From contig JADJMD010000008.1 of NCBI GenBank assembly GCA_016709765.1, positions 434,001 through 498,000 of the forward strand: a stretch of 64,000 nt of DNA, read 5' to 3'. Below the pieces are notes generated by a model. That model ran no database searches, was not told the origin of the DNA, and was given only the letters and a program-made list of their open reading frames with translations. The translations under genes and the position numbers were made by a program. Positions 1-8,226 of the stretch are shown piece by piece. Origin of the DNA: Ignavibacteriales bacterium (GTDB lineage: Bacteria; Bacteroidota; Ignavibacteria; Ignavibacteriales; Ignavibacteriaceae). Positions within the stretch are counted from its first letter, which is position 1; the number at the start of each line of letters is the position of its first letter.

Positions 1-960
1 GTGGAAATGGGAACAGACATTTGCCGTGATGTTTCAGATGCACGTGAACAAGTAACAAGGTTAAGAACCAACCTTGCCAAGCTTGCGATGAAAAACGGAT
101 TAAGAATTGCTGCTTCAGGTACTCATCCTTTCTCTCATTGGAAAGATCAGAAAATTACTGAACACCCACGCTATAAAGTAATTGTTGACGATATGCAGCA
201 GGTTGCCCGGGCTAATTTAATTTTTGGTTTGCACGTTCATGTTGGCGTTGAAGATCGCGAAGTAGCAATACATATTATGAATGCCGCAAGATATTTTCTT
301 CCTCATATTTTTGCTTTATCCACTAATTCACCTTTTTGGCTAGGAAGAAACACAGGATTTAAATCTTACAGAAGTAAAGTATTTGATAGGTTTCCGCGCA
401 CGGGTATTCCTGATTTTTTTAACGGTGTCTCTGAATATGATAAATTTGTTGAATTACTTATTAAAACTGGTTGCATAGATGATGCAAAAAAAATATGGTG
501 GGATATTCGTGTTCATCCGGTATTCAAGACTTTAGAATTTCGTATTTGTGATATTCCAATGACTGTTGATGAAACGATTGCACTAACAGCAGTTATGCAA
601 GCGGTGGTCGCAAAACTTCACAAACTTATAAAACAAAATCTAGGATTTAGATTATACCGAAGAGCTTATATTGCAGAAAATAAATGGCGTGCTGCTCGTT
701 ATGGAATAAAAGGAAAATTAATTGACTTTGGTAAAAAAGAGGAAGTTGATTTTAAAATACTAATAGGAGAATTATTGGAGTTCGTTGATGATGTTGTTGA
801 TGAACTTGGTTCGAGGGAAGAAATCAATTACATATATAAAATTTTAGAAATGGGCACTGGCGCTGATAGACAACTTGATGTTTGGGATCAATCACACGAT
901 ACAAAAAACGTTGTTGACTACATCATTGAACAAACACACAAAGGATTGGATTTAAAATAA
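1..960 (+). CDS. Carboxylate-amine ligase, YbdK/GCS2 family (5' end cut by window)
   Basis: The product belongs to the glutamate-cysteine ligase type 2 (YbdK-like) family, which forms an amide bond between a carboxylate and an amine with ATP. Visible family motifs are TDICRDV (residues 5-11), GTHPF (40-44), HVHVGVE (78-84) and WWDIRVHP near residue 165. In E. coli YbdK the first of these sits roughly 60 residues in, and the frame stays open to base 1, so the GTG at base 1 is probably internal and the true start lies outside the window. The stop is followed after 5 bases by the glutamine amidotransferase gene and then an ATP-grasp-like gene, so the three are probably one operon. The family is clear but the substrate is unknown. 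YbdK proteins have only weak glutamate-cysteine ligase activity, so I do not call this glutathione synthesis. Confidence 0.85.
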   Translation: MEMGTDICRDVSDAREQVTRLRTNLAKLAMKNGLRIAASGTHPFSHWKDQKITEHPRYKVIVDDMQQVARANLIFGLHVHVGVEDREVAIHIMNAARYFLPHIFALSTNSPFWLGRNTGFKSYRSKVFDRFPRTGIPDFFNGVSEYDKFVELLIKTGCIDDAKKIWWDIRVHPVFKTLEFRICDIPMTVDETIALTAVMQAVVAKLHKLIKQNLGFRLYRRAYIAENKWRAARYGIKGKLIDFGKKEEVDFKILIGELLEFVDDVVDELGSREEINYIYKILEMGTGADRQLDVWDQSHDTKNVVDYIIEQTHKGLDLK

Positions 961-965
961 ATATT

Positions 966-1798
966 ATGAATAAATCACAAATTAAAGTTGCTACGATTGA
1001 TCTTTACAATAATGAACGAAACGAAGGTATGCGCTGTATTAAAGAAATTATTGCTGATGCTGGAAACGATAACCCAAACATTGATTTACAATATGACGTT
1101 TACGAAACTCGCTTTAAAGGTGATGTACCTGATTTAAGTTATGATATTTTCGTCTCCTCGGGCGGACCCGGAAGTCCATTTGAAGATGAAGACAAAAAAT
1201 GGGATAAAGATTATTTCACCTTACTAGATAAAATTTGGAATCACAATCAAAACTCAGATCAAAAAAAATATATTTTCTTTATATGCCATTCATTCCAGAT
1301 GATGGCAAGATATTTTCAATTTGGTGAGGTTAGTAAGCGATTCATAAATTCCTTTGGTGTAATGCCCTTTGAAAAAACCCAATCTGGTAAAAATGATCCA
1401 ATTTTAAAAAATCTCACCAACCCTTTTTACGCTGCGGATATCCGGCATTGGCAGGTTGTAAATCAAGATCAAAAAAGATTGATGAACTTGGCGCAAAAAT
1501 TCTATCTTGGGAAATTCCTGAAGAAGAAAATAAAAATAATCCTGCAATAACTTCGATAAGAATTTCCAACGAAATAGTTGGAACACAATTCCACCCTGAA
1601 GCTGATCCTGAAAGTATGCTTTATCATTTTAGACAAGATGAAAGAAAAAAGTTTATCATCGATCGCTACAACGAAGAAAGATATATTGAAATGATTGCTC
1701 TGCTTGAGGACCAAGACAAAATAAAACTTACTCGAAAAACAGTTATCCCAACTTTTTTAAATAATGCTATTAATGATTTAATCTCCATTACGGTTTAA
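966..1798 (+). CDS. Class I glutamine amidotransferase-like protein (one frameshift)
   Basis: This is a class I (triad) glutamine amidotransferase domain protein, a family that releases ammonia from glutamine. The glycine-rich SSGGPGSP motif lies near residues 64-71 and the nucleophile elbow FICHSFQ puts the likely catalytic cysteine at 107. The catalytic histidine motif GTQFHPEAD lies downstream of a frame change. The frame breaks in the A-run at about 1471-1476, where one missing A explains it: HWQVVNQDQ then continues directly into KKIDELGAKILSW. With that repair the protein is about 277 residues, a normal size for a stand-alone domain. No synthetase domain is attached, so it is not GuaA or CarA. 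It lies between an amide ligase and an ATP-grasp-like gene and may supply ammonia to one of them (inference). Confidence 0.75.
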
Positions 1799-1800
1799 AA

Positions 1801-2982
1801 ATGGTTCCAGAAATCAGAAAAAAGTTTAATAGTGATTTTTCAGAAAAGGTTTACAAAGATTTTTTGGATGATCTAAATACAGTTTTAAAATATCCAACAG
1901 ATTTTAGAGTCTGCGAAACTCCCCTTTTCTTATCACGCGGGTTAACAAGCGAGCTTGTAAAAGCTTGTGATGACGTAATAACTCAAATTCAGCAAACCGG
2001 TTTTTTAAAAAGATCAGAAGTAGCAATACCAGAACATTTAAAAGTACCGAACGATTTTGAACATCCTCCATTTTTACAATTAGATTTTGCTGTTACCAAA
2101 AACGATGAAGGGTATTTACCTAAATTAATTGAACTTCAAGCTTTTCCTTCTTTATATGGTTATCAGGCTTACCTTAATGATGTAATTAAAAAACATTTTG
2201 ACATACCGGTCGGATTCCATAGTTACTTTAGTGGGCTGAACAAAGATACTTACCGAACACTGCTAACAAAACTTATTGTTGGTAATCAGGATCCTGAAAA
2301 TGTGATTCTGCTCGAGATAGAACCAGAAAAACAAAAGACTAGAATTGATTTTGCTGCAACAGAAGAACTAACAGGGGTCCAAACAGTTTGCTTATCAAAA
2401 ATAAAAAAACGCGGCAAAAAACTATTTTATGCTAAAGACGGTAGAGAAATTCAAGTAAAACGAATTTATAACCGTGTGATTTTTGATGAACTTGAAAGAA
2501 AAAATATTAAGTTTGATTTTGATTTTCGAGATGAGATTGATGCTGAATGGGCCGGTCATCCAAATTGGTTTTTTAAAATTAGTAAGTTTTCATTACCTGT
2601 GTTAACGGGTAAGTATGTACCCGAATGTTATTTCTTAAATCAACTTGAAAAGTTTCCAGATAATTTAAATGATTTTGTTTTAAAACCTTTATTTTCCTTT
2701 GCAGGGCTAGGAGTAGATGTTGATGTTACAAAAGAAAAACTTATTGGTGTTGAAAATAAAAGTAATTACATTCTACAGCAAAAAGTTGATTACGCTCCGT
2801 TAATCCAAACACCTGATGATTTTTCAAAAGTTGAAATACGTATGATGTTTTTGTGGGAAAATAAAAATGGAAAACCAGTACTTGTAAATAACCTGATACG
2901 TACGAGTAAAGGGAAAATGATGGGAGTTGATTTTAATAAAAACAAAACCTGGATTGGTTCAAGTATAGCGTATCACCCTTAG
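1801..2982 (+). CDS. ATP-grasp-like protein
   Basis: The 393-residue protein has no transmembrane segment or signal peptide and looks cytosolic. Several stretches resemble ATP-grasp enzymes: LPKLIELQAFPS in the first half, DFVLKPLFSFAGLGV as a candidate ATP-binding beta-hairpin and glycine loop, VEIRMMFLW, and a late NLIRTSKGKMMG stretch. These would fit carboxylate activation through an acyl phosphate followed by amide formation. The gene starts 3 bases after the amidotransferase stop, which implies co-transcription. A strong hairpin with a T-run follows about 60 bases after the stop. The ATP-grasp assignment is by eye and moderate. The substrate is unknown, and a structure prediction could place it in a neighbouring fold family. 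Confidence 0.5.
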   Translation: MVPEIRKKFNSDFSEKVYKDFLDDLNTVLKYPTDFRVCETPLFLSRGLTSELVKACDDVITQIQQTGFLKRSEVAIPEHLKVPNDFEHPPFLQLDFAVTKNDEGYLPKLIELQAFPSLYGYQAYLNDVIKKHFDIPVGFHSYFSGLNKDTYRTLLTKLIVGNQDPENVILLEIEPEKQKTRIDFAATEELTGVQTVCLSKIKKRGKKLFYAKDGREIQVKRIYNRVIFDELERKNIKFDFDFRDEIDAEWAGHPNWFFKISKFSLPVLTGKYVPECYFLNQLEKFPDNLNDFVLKPLFSFAGLGVDVDVTKEKLIGVENKSNYILQQKVDYAPLIQTPDDFSKVEIRMMFLWENKNGKPVLVNNLIRTSKGKMMGVDFNKNKTWIGSSIAYHP

Positions 2983-3043
2983 TCTTAAATGGCCTACAAA
3001 TCCATCTGAACCGGCAAACAGTATATTTATATTATTTGAAAAT

Positions 3044-3080
3044 AAAAAAGCCCTAAACCAATTTGTTTTAGGGCTTTTTT
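3044..3080. terminator. Bidirectional intrinsic terminator
   Basis: A 14-bp perfect stem (3044-3057 with 3067-3080) has a GC-rich core AGCCCTAAA/TTTAGGGCT, a short loop, and A/T runs on both sides. It can end the + strand amide-ligase operon and also the - strand tRNA-Asp transcript, whose 3' end directly abuts it. Confidence 0.85.
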
Positions 3081-3081
3081 G

Positions 3082-3155
3082 CGGGGCCGACGAGACTCGA
3101 ACTCGCGACCTCCTGCGTGACAGGCAGGCGTTCTAACCAACTGAACTACGACCCC
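3082..3155 (-). tRNA. tRNA-Asp (anticodon GTC)
   Basis: Read on the minus strand, the 74-nt sequence folds as a standard cloverleaf. The 7-bp acceptor stem pairs GGGGTCG with CGGCCCC (one T-G wobble). The D-arm contains AGTTCAGTTGGTTAGA, the anticodon loop is CTGTCAC with GTC, and the T-arm contains GTTCGAGTC. The discriminator base is G, as expected for tRNA-Asp. CCA is not encoded. The terminator directly downstream suggests a single-gene transcript. Confidence 0.96.
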
Positions 3156-3204
3156 GTTAATATTTGAGTGCCAAATATATAATCTGCCGCTAAAATATCA
3201 AAAT

Positions 3205-4305
3205 TTATTCGTCACCAAATGATATTCCCAATGACTTAGCGACAAATACTGCTTGATCATCAGGTTTAACAAGTTTTTGACGAGCAATTGCATCCTCAAT
3301 TTTTACATTTCTAATCTCGTTACATTTTAAAGAAACCATTCTGCCAAATTTTTTATTCGCAACTAGATCTATTGCAAATGCACCAAATTTAGTTGCTAAT
3401 ATTCTGTCATAGGGAGTAGGACTACCACCTCTTTGAAGATGTCCCAATACCGTAACACGAGTTTCACGTTTGGTTAATTCTTCAATCTTATCTGCAACTA
3501 CTTTCCCAATTCCACCAAGCTGAATTGGATCAGTACGTTTAATATCACTGCCTCTTGTTACAATTTCTCCACCTAAAGGTTTTGCGCCTTCCGCAACGCA
3601 AACCAATGAAAATCGTTTTCCCATTAATTCACGTTCATGGATTTTTTCTGCCACTTTATCCCACGAAAAAGGAATTTCTGGAATTAGAATAATATCTGCA
3701 CCACCACTTAGACCACCGTTCAATGCAATCCAACCAGCATATCGTCCCATAACTTCAACTACAATAACTCGGTGATGTGAGGATGCCGTGGTGTGCAACC
3801 TATCCAGTGCCATAGAAACAACGTAAACTGCAGAATCGTGACCGAATGTTACTTCAGTAGCTTCCAAATCATTATCGATTGTTTTAGGTACGCCAACAAT
3901 ATTCATTCCCATTTTAGAAAGTTTGTTACATATATGCATTGTGCCATCGCCGCCAATCGCAATTAAAGCATCTAATCCCCAAGAATTATAATTCTTTACA
4001 GCAGCAGCGCCTTTATCTTGAATTTCAATTTTACCATTAACTTCTACAGGCCAATGAAATGGATCGCCTTTGTTTGATGATCCTAAAATTGTTCCGCCTC
4101 TGGAAAGAATACCGGATACATCTGCATTGGTTAGTTCTCTAGCTTTGCCTTCCACCAATCCTTCAAAACCATCGATAATTCCATACACCGACATTCCATA
4201 ATCTTCGGCAGGTTTTGTTACACCTCTAATTACAGCATTTAACCCAGGGCAGTCGCCTCCACCCGTCAAAATTCCAATTCTTCTTATTCCATTCTTTTTT
4301 GCCAT
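3205..4305 (-). CDS. pfkA: 6-phosphofructokinase, ATP-type signature
   Basis: This phosphofructokinase phosphorylates fructose 6-phosphate to fructose 1,6-bisphosphate in glycolysis. Signatures are the N-terminal phosphate-binding GGGDCPG (15-21), GGDGT (118-122) and PKTIDND (140-146). The residue after GGD is glycine, which in this family is associated with ATP as phosphoryl donor, whereas aspartate there blocks ATP and favours PPi. The lysine in PKTIDND is common in PPi enzymes but also occurs in some ATP enzymes, so the pairing is mixed. The 366-residue length fits the longer ATP-PFK group. The reading frame is intact. It lies 18 bases downstream of rnhC on the same strand. A second PFK at 51635-53002 has the PPi signature, so the genome carries both types. 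Confidence 0.92.
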   Translation of the reverse strand: MAKKNGIRRIGILTGGGDCPGLNAVIRGVTKPAEDYGMSVYGIIDGFEGLVEGKARELTNADVSGILSRGGTILGSSNKGDPFHWPVEVNGKIEIQDKGAAAVKNYNSWGLDALIAIGGDGTMHICNKLSKMGMNIVGVPKTIDNDLEATEVTFGHDSAVYVVSMALDRLHTTASSHHRVIVVEVMGRYAGWIALNGGLSGGADIILIPEIPFSWDKVAEKIHERELMGKRFSLVCVAEGAKPLGGEIVTRGSDIKRTDPIQLGGIGKVVADKIEELTKRETRVTVLGHLQRGGSPTPYDRILATKFGAFAIDLVANKKFGRMVSLKCNEIRNVKIEDAIARQKLVKPDDQAVFVAKSLGISFGDE

Positions 4306-4323
4306 TTTTACTATTTGACCTTT

Positions 4324-5244
4324 TTATTGCTTGAAAATACTTTGTGAATTTTTGAAATGAAATTTAATCATTTTCCTTAAATATCTTTCATCAAATTGAT
4401 TAAAAACACGTTTTGCAACTATTGTTGCAGCTGCACCACCACCCTTTGGAATTTCAAATCCCAACTCTTTGCTTTTAAAATAAAACCAATCAATTACCTT
4501 TGCTCTTGCTAAAATTGAGGCAGCAGCAACTGCAGTAAATCGCTCTCCCTTTGTAGTTTGAAAATGATTTATTTCAATATTTTTTTTCTTTAACTCATCG
4601 GAGATAAGTTTTTCATTTCCAAATTTATCACTGATAACATCTGTACACTTACTTTTTAGAACAAGATTCTCAATAGCTTTTGAGTGCGCCCAAGCCATCA
4701 ATTTATTTAGATTTTTAAACGATTGATAAATCAGGTTGTACTTTTCGGGATTTATCTGGATAATCTCAAAATGACCATCCACAATCTTTTTTATCTTTGG
4801 TTCAAGAATCTTAATACTATTATCGGAAATTAACTTACTATCTTTAACACCAATCTTCTCTAATTCGGCAGTTGTCTTTTTATCTATATAAACTGCTCCA
4901 ATAACTAATGGGCCAAAATAATCACCTTTTCCAGACTCATCAGTTCCGATGTACTGCTCAAAATCAATTTCACTTTTCTTTTCATCTTTAAAAAAAGTTG
5001 GATCAAAAACTACATTGTTAATTACTTTAAAGATGTTTGATTCTGGGTTTGCCTGAATAACCTTTTTAATTCCCTTTTTACCAAAATAAATCAATAATTT
5101 AGCCTGTTCACTTTTACTGTTTACAGTAACTTCATAATTGTACATTTTTTTGGTCGAATCGGATACAGAGAAGCCATACTTATTTAGTTTAACAACCAAA
5201 TTCTGGATTTCTTTAAGCGCCAATATGTGGAACGGATCTTGCAT
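4324..5244 (-). CDS. rnhC: Ribonuclease HIII
   Basis: RNase HIII cleaves the RNA strand of RNA-DNA hybrids and helps remove primers and R-loops. The 306-residue protein has the extra N-terminal TBP-like substrate-binding domain (about residues 1-90) that separates HIII from HII. The catalytic core starts with GTDESGKGDYFGP (100-112), including Asp102 and Glu103, then GVKDSK with a further acidic residue near 135. The serine-rich, glycine-containing ESGKGD loop is typical of the HIII branch. The gene starts just upstream of pfkA on the same strand, and a divergent small secreted protein gene begins about 80 bases away. The frame is intact although this part of the window has many indels. Confidence 0.9.
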   Translation of the reverse strand: MQDPFHILALKEIQNLVVKLNKYGFSVSDSTKKMYNYEVTVNSKSEQAKLLIYFGKKGIKKVIQANPESNIFKVINNVVFDPTFFKDEKKSEIDFEQYIGTDESGKGDYFGPLVIGAVYIDKKTTAELEKIGVKDSKLISDNSIKILEPKIKKIVDGHFEIIQINPEKYNLIYQSFKNLNKLMAWAHSKAIENLVLKSKCTDVISDKFGNEKLISDELKKKNIEINHFQTTKGERFTAVAAASILARAKVIDWFYFKSKELGFEIPKGGGAAATIVAKRVFNQFDERYLRKMIKFHFKNSQSIFKQ

Positions 5245-5325
5245 ATATGTAACTATACTAAAGTTTGTATTTTAGTGATATTAAAATTAGTTTTAGAACC
5301 ATAGTGATTTAATAGGAGATACAAA

Positions 5326-5657
5326 ATGAAACCAATTATATTTAATAAATTAGCTACAATCATAGCGTTGATACTTGTTTTTTCTTCAATAAACATATTA
5401 GGAAAAACTCAATTGCAAGATGATAAAAACTTACAGAGATCGCATCAATTTTAACACAAAAAGTCTTGTTAAGTAACGATCAGGAAACAAAAGTAATTAA
5501 TATTTTATCGGAATTACAAAATAGTATTTCTTTAAAACCTGAGAATAAAAACGCACTAATAAAAGATGCTCAAACAAAAATTGAAAGTCTATTAGATAAA
5601 AAACAAAAAATGAAATATGAAATTATAAAAAACGATCTCTGGAAAAAGATTCAATAA
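5326..5657 (+). CDS. Small secreted helical protein (one frameshift)
   Basis: An ATG at 5326 follows an AGGAG ribosome-binding site at 5314-5318. The first 25 residues form a signal peptide: a short basic start, a hydrophobic LATIIALILVFSSI core, then a likely cleavage site before GKTQ. The frame runs into a stop near 5452, but one added base near 5431-5436 joins it to an open frame that reads TEIASILTQKVLLSNDQETK and ends at 5657. The mature part of about 85 residues is charged and helical, with a LLSNDQ...ILSELQ pattern loosely like Spy/CpxP LTxxQ periplasmic proteins. That family link is weak. A hairpin terminator follows within 10 bases, so this appears to be a single-gene transcript. Confidence 0.55.
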
Positions 5658-5663
5658 TTTTTT

Positions 5664-5687
5664 AACCCGGTTACAGCCGGGTTTTTT
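5664..5687 (+). terminator. Intrinsic terminator
   Basis: The stem AACCCGG (5664-5670) pairs with CCGGGTT (5677-5683) around a 6-base loop and is followed by a T-run. It starts 7 bases after the stop of the small secreted protein gene. Confidence 0.9.
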
Positions 5688-5696
5688 ATTGATCAA

Positions 5697-6129
5697 TTAC
5701 TTTCCCCAGCTAATCACTTCAATTTTAACCTCCTGAATTCCAGCACTAATCATATCAATCTTTTTGCAGCGGCTAATGATAAATCTAAAATTCTGTTTTA
5801 AACTGTGGCATTCTATCATTTACTCTAACTTCAACACTTTTCCCGTTTTGTAAATTAGTAACTCTTAATTCTGTATTAAATGGATAAGTTGGATGTGCTG
5901 CCGTTAAAGCGTTCATATAATAAATTTCACCGTTTGCAGTTTTGCTTCCATTAAACTCATCTGCGTAATAAGATGCTGTGCCAGTTTCAGTTTCGAGTAT
6001 TCTAAATCCTTTAATCTCACTTTTTTCATTTTCATTTATTGATTTTGAATACCTTGTACTTAAACTACAACCAACAAATAACCCAATTACACTCAATAAA
6101 AACAATCGATATAAAGTGGCAATCTTCAT
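5697..6129 (-). CDS. rlpA: RlpA-like double-psi beta-barrel lipoprotein (two frameshifts)
   Basis: RlpA-family proteins act on peptidoglycan in the envelope; some are lytic transglycosylases specific for naked glycan strands. The N-terminus is a lipoprotein signal with lipobox VGCS (Cys at 21). The RlpA core follows: TGTASYYADEFNGSKTANGE, then ALTAAHPTYPFNT and VEVRVNDRMP. In the given sequence the frame stops at 5785, but two one-base losses in T-runs (5796-5799 and 5761-5765 on +) repair it. The restored tail reads FKNRILDLSLAAAKKIDMI and then SAGIQEVKIEVISWGK, ending at 5697, which is the usual RlpA C-terminus. The gene begins 3 bases after rsmE, so they are co-transcribed. The family is firm; enzymatic activity is not shown. 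Confidence 0.85.
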
Positions 6130-6132
6130 AAA

Positions 6133-6828
6133 CTAAGAAATAATAGAGGCTGCTTTTACAATTGCAGTTTCAGATCTTAATCTGTTTTCAATTAAACTAA
6201 ATTTTAGTGTTGGATTTATAATTTCAATTTCTTTTTGTGACAATCCACCTTCGGGACCAAATATCATTAAGTAATTCTTTTTCGGATCAAATCTATAGTC
6301 TTTTATACTTTCTGTTGATAATTGGTCAAATAAAACTTTTTCACCGCTATAGTTTTTGATTTCCGCAATGGAATTTATAGCCGAAATATTTGGTAAAAAT
6401 GACCTCAAAGATTGTTTCATTGCAGCAAGAACAAACTTATTTAATCGATCTAACTTAAAACCTTTGCTTACAGTGTTTTCAGAATTAAATAGAACAAAAT
6501 TAGTTATTCCAAGTTCCGTTGATTTTTCTAACGCAAATTTTAATCGGTCAGGATTTTTAAGATTTGGGATGTAAAAAGTAAAGTTTTGTAATACATTTTT
6601 GTAACAATATTTTTTTTCAATCTTTGCTGCAACACTTCCCTTTTGGAATTCAGTTATGATTCCTTCAAAAATATTACCACAACCATCCGTAGAAAAAAGT
6701 TTATCGCCAACACTATTACGCATAACTTTTACGCAATGCTGATATTCATCATCAACAAGCAAAAAAGTTTGTGCATCGTCCAAAACAGAAGCACAATAAT
6801 AAAGCTCTATGTTAGAAAGATATTCCAA
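6133..6828 (-). CDS. rsmE: 16S rRNA (uracil-1498-N3)-methyltransferase
   Basis: RsmE is a SPOUT-class methyltransferase that methylates N3 of U1498 in 16S rRNA using S-adenosylmethionine. The 231 residues cover the N-terminal PUA-like part (HCVKVMRN near 31-38) and the C-terminal knotted domain. Diagnostic motifs are the EKSTELGI stretch near 108, the SAM-binding loop IFGPEGGLS near 195, and the final ENRLRSETAIVKA knot. The start overlaps the end of the Omp85-like gene by 17 bases, and rlpA begins 3 bases after the stop, so these three genes look like one transcript. The reading frame is intact. Confidence 0.93.
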   Translation of the reverse strand: MEYLSNIELYYCASVLDDAQTFLLVDDEYQHCVKVMRNSVGDKLFSTDGCGNIFEGIITEFQKGSVAAKIEKKYCYKNVLQNFTFYIPNLKNPDRLKFALEKSTELGITNFVLFNSENTVSKGFKLDRLNKFVLAAMKQSLRSFLPNISAINSIAEIKNYSGEKVLFDQLSTESIKDYRFDPKKNYLMIFGPEGGLSQKEIEIINPTLKFSLIENRLRSETAIVKAASIIS

Positions 6829-8158
6829 GATTTAAAATAAACTCTGATTTCATTTGTTCGTTAAAAGCCATTTCAATTCGTAAAACTTGATAAGGTAAAA
6901 TTAGTAATGTAATTCCAAATCCGTAACCCGAATTAAATCTATTTATAGCAAGAGGATCACTTTTGAATTTTGCAATTCCCGTTTCTGCAAAAACTTGTGC
7001 ATAAAAACCAATTCTGTATGATAAAAGTTGATCTGGAATAATTGGAATAAAGGTTAAATCGATATTTAACTCCTCAATTATTGGATAGTAAAATTCCAGA
7101 GAACCAAAATAATAATCCCTGCCTTCAAACTTTTCATCATAATGTCCACGCACTCTTTGACTACCTTCTAATCTAGAATAATCATAATATGGTACGTCAT
7201 CACCAAAAGTAAATCGTGAATTAAATCGCCACTTGCTTATAAGTTTAGAGAACAATTGTCTGTATTCTCTATAATCTACTCTGGCAATGCTATAATTGAT
7301 ATTATCAAATCCCAAACCTTTTTGAGTAAAATTAAAACTTGAAAATATTCCGTCTTTCGGAAATTGATATAGGTCACGTGTATCGTGTTCATAACCAACA
7401 CCAACTTCAACAACATTATCAATTCTATCATCTGATGCATTTATACCGGCTATAAAAAATGGAGTTTCGATATAATTATAACCACCTGTTAAATAGAAAC
7501 GGTCAAACAATCCAATTCTTTTCCCTAATGTAAGATTAGCACTTATATCATTTTGATCGAAAGCTCTACCATAAATATTTTCTGCAATTAAACTTCTATT
7601 TGAGATATCAGAATATCCAACACGCATTCCAATAAAAATATTTTCATTCCCAAGAATATTTGGGTTGAAATATCCAAGACTAAACCTTGGGTCATACCCA
7701 AATCCAATGGAAGCAGTTAAGTCCTCGTTTCTACCCCTAAAATTTCTTAACCTTAATAGAATACCATAAGTCAGTTTATCCAGGTCACCATCTCTCGCAT
7801 CTAAAAATGGAATAGGATAAATATACCAGCTCTCTTCAACTTCAATCGTTAATAGATTAATGGAATCTACAATGGTGGGAATGAAGTAAACGTGATTAAA
7901 AATTCCTAAACTATAAACTCTTTCACGATTAAAATAAGCGTTATTTTTTGCTAGTGTATCTCCTGGGGCAAAATTTAATTCTCTAAAAATTATAAATTCT
8001 TCAGTAATATCGTTTCCGCTTATTGCAATTGAATCAACAACAAATGGATATAATTCGGAATTGAATAATGAGTCTGGATTTTGTGGAAAGATATATGACG
8101 AGAAAACAATAACGACTTGCAATATTAAAATTGCTGGTTTGGTTTTTCTTTTTAACAC
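6812..8158 (-). CDS. Omp85-family outer-membrane protein with a single POTRA-like domain
   Basis: The protein has a signal peptide (hydrophobic LILQVVIVFSSYIFP), then a single POTRA-like region at about residues 38-110 (VDSIAISGNDIT...FNRERVYSLGIFNHV). A beta-barrel occupies the remainder, about 130-448, with alternating aromatic and polar residues and an aromatic-rich C-terminal strand. The RGH in SQRVRGHYDE fits the conserved VRGF/Y barrel-lumen motif of Omp85 proteins. At 448 residues with one POTRA it is too small for BamA and resembles TamA-like or 'BamA/TamA family' proteins common in this phylum. A role in outer-membrane protein insertion is inferred from the family. It is the first gene of the apparent rsmE-rlpA transcript. 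Confidence 0.75.
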   Translation of the reverse strand: MLKRKTKPAILILQVVIVFSSYIFPQNPDSLFNSELYPFVVDSIAISGNDITEEFIIFRELNFAPGDTLAKNNAYFNRERVYSLGIFNHVYFIPTIVDSINLLTIEVEESWYIYPIPFLDARDGDLDKLTYGILLRLRNFRGRNEDLTASIGFGYDPRFSLGYFNPNILGNENIFIGMRVGYSDISNRSLIAENIYGRAFDQNDISANLTLGKRIGLFDRFYLTGGYNYIETPFFIAGINASDDRIDNVVEVGVGYEHDTRDLYQFPKDGIFSSFNFTQKGLGFDNINYSIARVDYREYRQLFSKLISKWRFNSRFTFGDDVPYYDYSRLEGSQRVRGHYDEKFEGRDYYFGSLEFYYPIIEELNIDLTFIPIIPDQLLSYRIGFYAQVFAETGIAKFKSDPLAINRFNSGYGFGITLLILPYQVLRIEMAFNEQMKSEFILNLGISF

Positions 8159-8226
8159 TAATCGTTATTGTTTTCTAAATCAATTTTATAAATAATTATT
8201 TAACCGCTTTGATCACACTTATAAAC

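Noticed and set aside
966..1798. GMP synthase (GuaA) or carbamoyl-phosphate synthase small subunit
   Set aside because: Only the glutamine amidotransferase domain is present; the ATP-PPase or CarA N-terminal domain is missing and the neighbours do not fit purine or pyrimidine synthesis.
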